Source: Candidatus Bathyarchaeota archaeon | Lineage (GTDB): Archaea > Thermoproteota > Bathyarchaeia > Bathyarchaeales > Bathyarchaeaceae | Reading direction: 5' to 3' | DNA: 6,389 nucleotides | Assembly (NCBI GenBank): GCA_020356305.1 | Contig: CP070636.1 | Span: 818,343 to 824,731 of the forward strand | Shown here: positions 1 to 5,608 of the stretch, piece after piece | How the letters are laid out: each line of letters begins with the position of its first letter | How positions within the stretch are numbered: the stretch's first letter is position 1 | The notes under the pieces: model-generated | What the model was told of the DNA's origin: nothing | Database searches by the model: none | Seen by the model: only the letters and a program-made list of their open reading frames with translations | Program-made: the position numbers and the translations under genes

Positions 1-106
1 AGAGTAGAGAGCAGAGAGCAGAGTAGAGAGCAGAGAGCAGAGTAGAGAGCAGAGAGCAGAGTAGAGAGCAGAGAGCAGAGTAGAGAGCAGAGAGCAGAGT
101 AGAGAG
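1..106. repeat. 19-bp tandem repeat array at window edge
   Basis: Five perfect head-to-tail copies of AGTAGAGAGCAGAGAGCAG occupy positions 3-97. A sixth copy begins at 98 and diverges after about 9 bases. The plus strand is almost entirely purine. The unit is not a multiple of 3 and contains TAG, so it does not encode a peptide repeat on the plus strand. The minus strand is stop-free in the array, but I see no start that would make it coding. There are no spacers, so it is not CRISPR. It is a minisatellite-like tract, and its place at the very start of the window fits a contig end caused by a repeat. The true copy number may be larger. Confidence 0.9.
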
Positions 107-349
107 TAGAGAGGCGAGTGTAGCTAAGTAAAGTAAAGAGAAGAGTAGAGTACAGATAAGAAAAAAATAGCAGAGAGAGAAGGTTAAATTTTAACTGTGC
201 ACGCGTGTGTGTGAGAGAGAGAGATTAAAGTTAAATGTCAGGTGCAATCTCTTGATGGTTGGAGTTACTCTCGTAGTCTGCTTTGTTTCTTGGGCAAAGA
301 TGGCTTGTTCGTAGACCAAACTTGACTATGGCCAGCGCGCGCTGATGAC
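107..349. other. Low-complexity, gene-free stretch
   Basis: No gene is supported here. Positions 107-230 continue the purine-rich character with AAGTAAAG-like and GTGTGTGTGAGAGAGAGA simple-sequence runs. A small near-palindrome, GTTAAA-T-TTTAAC, lies at 183-195. From about 231 the composition becomes ordinary, but all reading frames are broken by stops. Confidence 0.6.
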
Positions 350-352
350 GCC

Positions 353-391
353 AAAAAAGACGAAACGCCAACCAAGATTGACCGAATCTTG
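353..391 (-). terminator. Possible terminator of the nitroreductase gene
   Basis: Reading the minus strand after the stop codon at 410-412, a hairpin with 7-bp perfect arms (CAAGATT / AATCTTG) and a 5-nt loop lies at 373-391. It is followed about 15 nt later by a run of six T on that strand (353-358). Archaeal termination relies mainly on T-runs, with or without hairpins, so the pair is plausible. The gap between stem and T-run is longer than in a classical bacterial terminator. Confidence 0.4.
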
Positions 392-409
392 TTTGTCCAA
401 TTTCCTGTT

Positions 410-940
410 TTAAAAGGTCTCGAAGTGGATGATCTCGGCTATTGACCTTTTCGACCTGGGGCTTGGCTTCTCTGCCGGATGCCCAACTGGAACAATTGCA
501 ACAGGCCTCACTCCTCTAGGAACATTCACCACTTTTGCAACCTCCTCCTCGTCGAAGGCTCCCACCCAACATGTTGCAAGTCCCAAGGCGCAGGCGGTCA
601 GCAACATGTTCTGTGTCGCCGCAGCTGTATCTTGCAAACAGTAGAGGGTAACACCTCGGGCCCCGTATCCTACTCCAGATTGGGCTTCATTTGCACAAAC
701 AACAATCACGACAGGAGCCTCCTCAATGAACGTTTGATCTAGCGCTGCGGCAGCTAGCCTATGTTTTCTTTGAGGGTCCCTCATAACAACGAACTCCCAT
801 GGTTGAATATTTCCAGCTGATGGAGCGTGTCTGGCAGCGTCTATCAACTTCCGTACTTCTTCTTCTGAAACTTCTTTGTTCGTGAAAGCTCGAATGCTTG
901 TTCGGGTTTTGATTGCTTCAACCACTTCCAAGGTTTTCAT
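410..940 (-). CDS. Nitroreductase-family FMN oxidoreductase
   Basis: Flavin-dependent NAD(P)H oxidoreductases of this family reduce nitro groups, quinones or other electron acceptors as homodimers in the cytosol; the natural substrate cannot be read from sequence. From ATG at 940 the protein has 176 residues, a typical short length for the family. Visible signatures are the N-terminal FMN-phosphate motif TRTSIRAF about 10 residues in, the PSAGNIQPW motif near residues 41-49, and the C-terminal pattern ATCWVGAF...VPVGHPAEKP that covers the flavin and closes the fold. I chose ATG 940 because family members begin only a few residues before the RxSIR motif. The frame also extends to a TTG at 973, which adds 11 residues. 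A GGTGAGG run abuts ATG 940, too close for an ideal ribosome binding site, so the start is not certain. The gene stands alone and is divergent from the purA genes. Confidence 0.9.
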   Translation of the reverse strand: MKTLEVVEAIKTRTSIRAFTNKEVSEEEVRKLIDAARHAPSAGNIQPWEFVVMRDPQRKHRLAAAALDQTFIEEAPVVIVVCANEAQSGVGYGARGVTLYCLQDTAAATQNMLLTACALGLATCWVGAFDEEEVAKVVNVPRGVRPVAIVPVGHPAEKPSPRSKRSIAEIIHFETF

Positions 941-1023
941 CCTCACCGACAACCAGCTCAAGTCGCGTTTCAATTCTTATGCTACGTCTCAAAGAGTAAA
1001 GAATCCTTCTGTTTCTCTTCATT

Positions 1024-1391
1024 TTATCGCCCTGCGAGGAGAGTAGCGTTCTCATAGATGACACCGCTTTCTGGCGTTTCATCTATGCCTTTTTTCCATG
1101 TTTTGATGAGTTCCATAAGCTTTCCAATCTCAGCATGTTATGCCATCCCAATGATATTACATTTTCCGAGGCATCAGCCCAGTCAAGGCGCTTTTTCACT
1201 AGGGTTTTGTCTTGTTCACTTTGTTGTGTAAAAGAGCTTTAAGCAAACACTCCACTAACTCCGGTGTGAGAGGTGATTGATGGTGCTCTTTCTTGACCCC
1301 AAGAAAGGATTTCTCAGGCCGAGGAGATCAACTTGGCGCTCTAAAAAAAATCAGAACGCTAGCGCTGCCTGTAAGCATCAAAATCTTGCAT
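1024..1391 (-). pseudogene. Frameshifted small protein gene (unrecognised family)
   Basis: No intact frame spans this stretch, but on the minus strand successive short open segments in different frames join into protein-like sequence. In order of translation they are: MQDFDAYRQR from ATG 1391 (tentative); FFLERQVDLLGLRNPFLG in the frame open at 1258-1350; a segment with LTPELVECLLKALLHNKVNK in the frame open at 1202-1327; VKKRLDWADASENVISLG with WHNM in the frame open at 1086-1238; then AEIGKLMELIKTWKKGID with ETPESGVIYENATLLAGR, ending at TAA 1024-1026. The junctions fall at or near short base runs (GGGG near 1312, AAAA near 1207, ATG|CTG near 1134), so single-base losses would explain them. 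This is either a decaying gene or an assembly error. I do not recognise the family. Each segment alone is short enough to arise by chance, so the call is tentative. Confidence 0.42.
1053..1087. repeat. Perfect 9-bp inverted repeat (hairpin)
   Basis: CATAGATGA at 1053-1061 is matched by TCATCTATG at 1079-1087. An extra inner CGC/GCG pairing encloses a 6-nt loop. On the plus strand the stem is followed by six T at 1090-1095, resembling an intrinsic terminator, but no plus-strand gene precedes it. It also lies inside the proposed frameshifted gene, so it may be incidental. Confidence 0.5.
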
Positions 1392-1558
1392 GTTTACCTA
1401 GTGTTTGGGCGTTTCGATTGAGTCGTCCCCTCTTAGGCATTCGACCTAGGCGGCAAAAGATTTCATCCTTCAAGCGGCAAAATCCCTACGAAGCCGAAAC
1501 TCTGGTACTTCTTCCGATCGAAGAACCATGACAGCCTAGAACAGCTGAAGGGAATAGA
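1392..1558. other. Upstream region of the first purA, no clear signals
   Basis: I see no gene, tRNA or convincing TATA box here. The only start signal for the following gene is a purine-rich GAAGGGAA a few bases before ATG 1559, which is a weak ribosome binding site. Confidence 0.4.
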
Positions 1559-2575
1559 ATGCTTTGCACAGTTTTGATTTGTGGTTTCTTTGGAGACACT
1601 GGCAAAGGCAAGGTCAGTTCATATTTATCGTTGAAAGACAGAACAGCAGTAGCAGTAAGAGCTGGCGTGGGTCCTAATGCAGGCCACACCGTAGTCTACA
1701 ACGGCAAAAAGTACAAGATGCGGATGCTACCCAGCGCCTTTGTCTACGACAAATGCCGTTTGTTGGTAGGCCCCGGTGTTCTCCTAAATCCAGAAATCCT
1801 CCTTCAAGAGATACGGTTAACCAACTCTGAAAACAGGATTGGCATTGATCCTCAATGCGCGATCATCGAATCCAAACATATCAGCGCAGATAAATCAGGA
1901 CATCTCGCCGAAAAAATAAAAACAACAGGTACAGGCACTGGACCATGCAATGCCGAAAGGGCGCTGCGAATGGTTAAACTTGCCCGTGATACACCTGAAC
2001 TTGAGAGATTTTTGACAGACGTCCCGCTCGAGATAAATGAAGCGATAGTTGAAGGAAAGAAAGTTTTAATCGAAGGAACCCAAGGAACCTATCTTTCTCT
2101 GTATCATGGGACCTATCCCTACTGCACCTCAAAGGACGTGACCGCTTCAGCCGCATGCTCAGACGTGGGGGTCGGGCCGACAAAAGTCAATGAGGTAATT
2201 ATCGTATTCAAATCGTACACAACCCGAGTTGGTGCGGGTCCGCTTCCAAATGAATTGTCATGGGAAGAAGCTGAGAAGAGGAATTGGGCTGAAATTGCTG
2301 CAGTAACCGGAAGAAGAAGGAGAGCAGCACCCTTCAATTTTGAGTTGGCAAGGAGAGCGATCATGTTGAATGGAGCTACGCAAGCAGCCGTAACGAAGAT
2401 CGATGTGTTGTTCCCAGAGTGCAAAGCAGTGAAGTCTTACGAAGAACTCTCACAAAAAGCAAAGAGTTTCATCGAAAAGATCGAAAAAGAAACCAAACTG
2501 CCTGTGACACTGATCGGAACAGGACCAGACGCATGGGAGATCGTGGATAGGAGAGAAAAATTTGGCAAGGTTTAA
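1559..2575 (+). CDS. purA: Adenylosuccinate synthetase paralog 1 (altered P-loop)
   Basis: PurA joins IMP and L-aspartate using GTP to make adenylosuccinate, the first committed step from IMP to AMP. The 338 residues match the short archaeal form. Conserved elements are catalytic Asp13, the GKGK loop at 15-18, NAGHT at 40-44 with the catalytic His (43), the Thr-Thr-Gly loop at 122-124, Arg137 (equivalent of E. coli Arg143, which reaches into the partner subunit), EGTQGT at 172-177, HGTYPY at 183-188, TRVGAGP at 222-228, TGRRRR at 250-255 that binds aspartate and IMP, KID at 280-282 for guanine, and TGP at 321-323. The odd point is the P-loop: where relatives read GGQWGDEGKGK, this one reads CGFFGDTGKGK, so Gln-Trp became Phe-Phe and Glu14 became Thr. 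It may still be active with altered kinetics, or need its neighbour. A second purA follows after 213 nt. Confidence 0.9.
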   Translation: MLCTVLICGFFGDTGKGKVSSYLSLKDRTAVAVRAGVGPNAGHTVVYNGKKYKMRMLPSAFVYDKCRLLVGPGVLLNPEILLQEIRLTNSENRIGIDPQCAIIESKHISADKSGHLAEKIKTTGTGTGPCNAERALRMVKLARDTPELERFLTDVPLEINEAIVEGKKVLIEGTQGTYLSLYHGTYPYCTSKDVTASAACSDVGVGPTKVNEVIIVFKSYTTRVGAGPLPNELSWEEAEKRNWAEIAAVTGRRRRAAPFNFELARRAIMLNGATQAAVTKIDVLFPECKAVKSYEELSQKAKSFIEKIEKETKLPVTLIGTGPDAWEIVDRREKFGKV

Positions 2576-2738
2576 GGCGGAAAGAGGCTTCACTCATCAT
2601 TGCTCTAGGCGCTGGGATTGAAAGAGACTCCCGCTGATCAAATAGTCGATATGGTTCAAAGAAAAAAGCGGGGTGTAGCGAGAGTTACAGAGTGCACTTC
2701 TGGAATATTGACAATTTTGACAGTACCCCAACGACAAA

Positions 2739-2744
2739 ATTTAA
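2739..2744 (+). promoter_or_regulatory. Possible archaeal TATA element for purA paralog 2
   Basis: ATTTAA within an A/T-rich run (AAAATTTAAGAATAAAAA, starting at 2736) sits about 45-50 nt before the GTG start at 2789. An archaeal transcription start about 25 nt downstream would fall near 2767 and leave a leader of roughly 20 nt. This suggests that the second purA, and probably the L22e-like gene, have their own promoter. Confidence 0.4.
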
Positions 2745-2753
2745 GAATAAAAA

Positions 2754-2767
2754 CAACGTTCACGTTG
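2754..2767. promoter_or_regulatory. 14-bp palindrome at the predicted start site (operator candidate)
   Basis: CAACGTTCACGTTG has perfect 6-bp arms (CAACGT / ACGTTG) and a 2-nt centre. It lies just downstream of the TATA-like element and covers the predicted transcription start, the usual position of repressor sites in archaea. I found no second copy in the window. Confidence 0.4.
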
Positions 2768-2788
2768 AAAGAGCTATGGGGATAAATT

Positions 2789-3817
2789 GTGTCCTGCACA
2801 ATAGTCTGTGGCGGTTTCTGGGGTGACGAGGGGAAAGGAAAAGTTGTCTCCTACCTCAGTTCAACTGACAACCCAGATGCCGCCGCTAGGACCGGAGTTG
2901 GACCCAACGCGGAGCATGGTTTCATCTTCAAAGGAAAAAGATATGATCTCAGACAAATCACCTGCGCATGTGTATGCGAAAGCGCGAAACTATTCATTGG
3001 AGCAGGAGTGTTGGTTAACCCTAAAATATTCCTTGAAGAGGTTGAGAAGACACAAACACAAGAGAGAATTTGGATCGACAGAAAATGCGGTATAATCGAC
3101 GAGAAACACATAGAAGCCGAGCATTCATCGGAGCACTTCACAGGCAAGATAAGGACGATGGGAATGGGTTGTGGACCAGCTAATGCCGACAGAGCAAATA
3201 GAATTCTTAAGATCGCAGAGGATATCGACGAACTCCAGCCATTCCTGACAGATGTCTCGGATGAGCTAAATGATGTCTTAGACAGGGGCGGTAACGTGCT
3301 AATTGAGGGAACACAAGGCCGCTGTCTCTCCCTGTTCCACGGTACATATCCTTACGTAACATCGAAAGATACGACAGCTGGCACACTTACTGCAGACGCG
3401 GGAATAGGACCTTTAAGGATCAACGATGTCGTCGTTGCCTTCAAGTCCTATGTAACCCGAGCCAGCCCAGGACCAATGGCAATCGAGTACTCAGCTGAAG
3501 AGATTAGGCAACTTGGCTTGGAAGAAGCCGAGACGGCTATCGTGTACCAGCAACCTGGTGGAATAATGAGAGTTGGACGCTTCGACTTCGGAATAGCACG
3601 AAAAACCCTAAAATTGAATAGCGCAACCCAAATCGCGCTGACGTGCATAGACAGACTTTACCCGGAGTGCCGCGGCGTTAGACATTATGAAGAGTTGAGC
3701 GCCCAAGCTACGGATTTCATCTCGAATATCGAGACAAGACTTAAGGTTCCGGTCACATTGATTTCAACAGGACCTGCAACTGATGAAACCATAGATCTGA
3801 GAGAAAGAAAGCTCTGA
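2789..3817 (+). CDS. Divergent adenylosuccinate synthetase paralog 2 (aspartate loop lost)
   Basis: A 342-residue homolog of archaeal PurA, roughly half identical to its upstream neighbour by eye. The start is GTG; the nearby ATG at 2776 is out of frame, and GGGGAT about 7 nt upstream is a weak ribosome binding site. It keeps a canonical P-loop (GGFWGDEGKGK, residues 8-18) with catalytic Asp13 and Glu14, catalytic His43, the inter-subunit Arg138, EGTQG at 173-177, HGTYPYVTSKDTTAG at 184-198 and STGP at 326-329. Several substrate elements are lost: NAGHT reads NAEHG at 40-44, the Thr equivalent to E. coli Thr129 is Met124, TRVGAGP reads TRASPGP at 223-229, and TGRRRR reads PGGIMR at 256-261. 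The last change removes the Arg pair that binds aspartate and IMP. The fold and GTP site seem preserved while the normal aspartate chemistry is doubtful. It could be a partner subunit, a regulator or an enzyme with another substrate. Confidence 0.85.
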   Translation: MSCTIVCGGFWGDEGKGKVVSYLSSTDNPDAAARTGVGPNAEHGFIFKGKRYDLRQITCACVCESAKLFIGAGVLVNPKIFLEEVEKTQTQERIWIDRKCGIIDEKHIEAEHSSEHFTGKIRTMGMGCGPANADRANRILKIAEDIDELQPFLTDVSDELNDVLDRGGNVLIEGTQGRCLSLFHGTYPYVTSKDTTAGTLTADAGIGPLRINDVVVAFKSYVTRASPGPMAIEYSAEEIRQLGLEEAETAIVYQQPGGIMRVGRFDFGIARKTLKLNSATQIALTCIDRLYPECRGVRHYEELSAQATDFISNIETRLKVPVTLISTGPATDETIDLRERKL

Positions 3818-3853
3818 ACCGTTTGGTAGTGAGCTCCAAGAGAGTAGACGAAC

Positions 3854-4126
3854 ATGTCAACCTTTGAAATCAAAATTTCTGAACTTCGAAGCAAGAACGG
3901 TGAAAACGTAAATGATCTTGTCGAATATTTGAAGGGCCAAGTGGACGCAAAAATAGACGTTGCGGGGAGCGAGATCAACGTAAACTACGAGGACAAAAAA
4001 CGGCCTCCAAAGAGCTACATTCGAACTGTTCTTCGAAAGTTCCTTCATCGAGCAGAGTTGAAGGAACAGTTTCGCGTGATCGCTGGAAAAGAAGATACTT
4101 TCATCATAAAAGAAAGAAAGCAATAG
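3854..4126 (+). CDS. Ribosomal protein L22e-like small basic protein
   Basis: This 90-residue protein is lysine- and arginine-rich in its second half. Its layout matches eukaryotic large-subunit protein L22e: a first strand (FEIKISEL, 4-11), a helix (NVNDLVEYLKGQV, 18-30), a strand (EINVNYEDK, 40-48), then the signature half PPKSYIRTVLRKFLHRAEL (51-69) and FRVIAGKEDTF (73-83). The last two parallel human L22 'FSKRYLKYLTKKYLKKNNL' and 'LRVVANSKESY'. L22e is a peripheral, RNA-binding component of the large ribosomal subunit in eukaryotes. It is absent from most well-studied archaea; from memory, homologs have been reported in Asgard and some TACK lineages. The gene starts 36 nt after the divergent purA and likely shares its transcript. 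ATG 3854 fits the domain start, although the ribosome binding site is weak (AGAGAG). Confidence 0.7.
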   Translation: MSTFEIKISELRSKNGENVNDLVEYLKGQVDAKIDVAGSEINVNYEDKKRPPKSYIRTVLRKFLHRAELKEQFRVIAGKEDTFIIKERKQ

Positions 4127-4134
4127 ACTTGCTT
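4118..4134 (+). repeat. Small hairpin spanning the L22e stop codon
   Basis: AAGCAA (4118-4123) and TTGCTT (4129-4134) are perfect 6-bp arms. The 5-nt loop contains the TAG stop. The space to the converging gene is only 43 nt. No T-run follows, so a terminator role is not shown. Confidence 0.35.
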
Positions 4135-4169
4135 CTAGTACAGCATAGACAAAAGCAACTCTCGGCCAA

Positions 4170-5405
4170 TTAAGCAAACTTTGGGTAGAGAGAAGCCTCG
4201 TGGGCGATCAGCCGTTGGTCTTCAGCTAACTGGTTGACTATACTTTGTACGAGTTCCTCACTGCGTACTGCTCTTCCAACCACATGCAATCTGCCCTTTG
4301 TCCTTGAGGCTATAAACTCAGTTACGGCAAATCCATATGTTTCTCGCCCGAAGAAGTGAGGATTTGTGTTCACTACAATTGTGTAAACTCCCGCTCTTCT
4401 GATCATTTTGGAAACAGACAACACATCTCTCACGGCCGCATCTTCATATTGTCTGGTAGCGATGCTAATCTCGTCAAACTTGCGGATTTCATTTGTTTCC
4501 AAGCTTCTCGAAAGCGGCACGTTGGCGCTTCCATCCGTAATAATCACCATGACAGGTATCGTTGAGGAATCTCTTCGTTTGGCCTCCTTTAGGACATCCA
4601 ATGCTTTTAGCATCCCTGCTGCTAGGGGAGTGCCACCGCTGATCCGTAGTCCCAATAACCTGTTTGCCACTACACGAAGATTTGTGATCGGATGCTGAAC
4701 TACAACTGCTCCGGTCTCTTTAAGCCCCACGATTCCCACACGGTCTCTGCATCTGTAGGCGTCCCTATGGAGTTTTAACAAGGCTTCCTTCACACTTTCA
4801 ATGCTAAACAGCATTGATCCGCTCAGGTCTACAACCAGGACAATAGTCATGGGAGCCTTGTAGAGTCTTACCTTTTCGCGCACATCTTCCAAGCATATCG
4901 CGAGCGCCGTCTCAAACGGCTTCTCCCTGTCTCTCTGTCTCCTCGCTGCAACTCTTATCGTTGCTGGCAGATGGATATCAGCCGGTTTGTCATGGGGGAG
5001 TTTCCATCCAAAGGGTCTGCCGCGATGAAGGCTCGTCACCGTTTCCGCTCTTTTCCCAGCGTAGCTGCTACGTTTCTTAGTAGGAGTTTTCTGTGCACTG
5101 AAAAAAAGGTTGAAGGGCGCGAGAACACTGCTCTTGATCTTATTGACCACAGAAAAGCCTTCATTCACGTCTGGTGATTTTGATACATGACCGACCGAAG
5201 GAATTCCTTTGTCTCGACCTAGGCCGATTCCTTCTTTCTCCGGTCTCTCATTTGAGGTAACAGTTGAGCCTTTGAGAACGCTCTTCACGGATGGAGCATG
5301 TTTTATGGCATTCTTTAGTTTCTTCGCAGCTTGATGCACTCGTGCAAAGGTCGCTATGCCCAGTAATCTGTTGAGGGCAGCAAAAATCTGGGATATCCTT
5401 GACAT
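4170..5405 (-). CDS. ChlD/BchD-like VWA-domain protein without AAA+ module
   Basis: The C-terminal half is a von Willebrand A (integrin-I) domain of the magnesium/cobalt-chelatase D-subunit type. Its metal-dependent adhesion site is complete: D193-L-S195-G-S197, T259 in GGTPLAAGM, and D291 in ITDGSANV. Before it, PADIHLPATIRVAARRQ (141-157) and the LEDVREKVR stretch (172-180) match the segment that precedes the VWA domain in ChlD/BchD. In true D subunits an AAA+ ATPase-like domain comes first; here residues 1-125 are instead a lysine-rich region with low-complexity parts and no Walker motifs. D subunits couple a ring ATPase to metal insertion into a tetrapyrrole, but VWA proteins paired with MoxR/ChlI-type ATPases serve other roles, and no ATPase or chelatase gene is in this window. 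The start is the only ATG in a frame that stays open to 5501 without other usual start codons. I see no ribosome binding site. Confidence 0.8.
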   Translation of the reverse strand: MSRISQIFAALNRLLGIATFARVHQAAKKLKNAIKHAPSVKSVLKGSTVTSNERPEKEGIGLGRDKGIPSVGHVSKSPDVNEGFSVVNKIKSSVLAPFNLFFSAQKTPTKKRSSYAGKRAETVTSLHRGRPFGWKLPHDKPADIHLPATIRVAARRQRDREKPFETALAICLEDVREKVRLYKAPMTIVLVVDLSGSMLFSIESVKEALLKLHRDAYRCRDRVGIVGLKETGAVVVQHPITNLRVVANRLLGLRISGGTPLAAGMLKALDVLKEAKRRDSSTIPVMVIITDGSANVPLSRSLETNEIRKFDEISIATRQYEDAAVRDVLSVSKMIRRAGVYTIVVNTNPHFFGRETYGFAVTEFIASRTKGRLHVVGRAVRSEELVQSIVNQLAEDQRLIAHEASLYPKFA

Positions 5406-5516
5406 GAGACCATGAAGCCTTTCATGCTCCCAAGGGAAGTTTTCCTTCTTCGAGTTCTTCTTCCCCTTGTACCAAAGTATTGCCTTTTCCCTGCCTCCCC
5501 TTCATATTGTTCATAG

Positions 5517-5567
5517 AGGCCTTTTCGGGCCTGTATTGGATTCCTTCCCCACAAGAGTGGGTTCCAA
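5517..5567 (-). other. Two adjacent hairpins in the VOC-VWA intergenic region
   Basis: AGGCC / GGCCT arms with a 6-nt loop lie at 5517-5532. CCCAC / GTGGG arms with a 4-nt loop lie at 5548-5561, extended by outer TTGGA (5537-5541) / TCCAA (5563-5567) pairing. They fill the middle of the 203-nt space between the two minus-strand genes and could be part of the VWA leader or of the end of the VOC transcript. No T-run follows them on the minus strand. Confidence 0.4.
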
Positions 5568-5608
5568 CCTTCTTTCCACGAAAGTTTGTCAAAGCCACGT
5601 TAAGTGAA

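Noticed and set aside
1..106. CRISPR array
   Set aside because: The repeats are contiguous with no unique spacers and are only 19 bp long.
918..1022. Minus-strand frame of 34 codons beginning MKRNRRILYSLRRSI, 1 nt after the stop of the broken gene
   Set aside because: It overlaps the start of the nitroreductase gene, has no recognisable features and is short enough to be chance.
1400..1460. tRNA-like GTTTCGATTG and folded sequence upstream of purA
   Set aside because: No acceptor, D or anticodon arms can be assembled on either strand.
1277..1531. Plus-strand open frame of 84 codons
   Set aside because: Its composition is unlike a protein (rich in Arg, Ser and Pro without order), it shows no motif, and it overlaps the better-supported minus-strand broken gene.
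1559..3817. PurZ (phage-type 2-aminoadenylosuccinate synthetase) for either purA copy
   Set aside because: From memory, PurZ replaces the catalytic Asp of the P-loop with Ser; both copies here keep Asp13. There is also no other phage or Z-genome gene nearby.
5422..5514. Short minus-strand frame (MNNMKGRQGK...) before the VWA gene
   Set aside because: Low-complexity Glu/Lys/Gly sequence, no ribosome binding site, and it ends inside the leader; a leader peptide cannot be excluded but is not supported.
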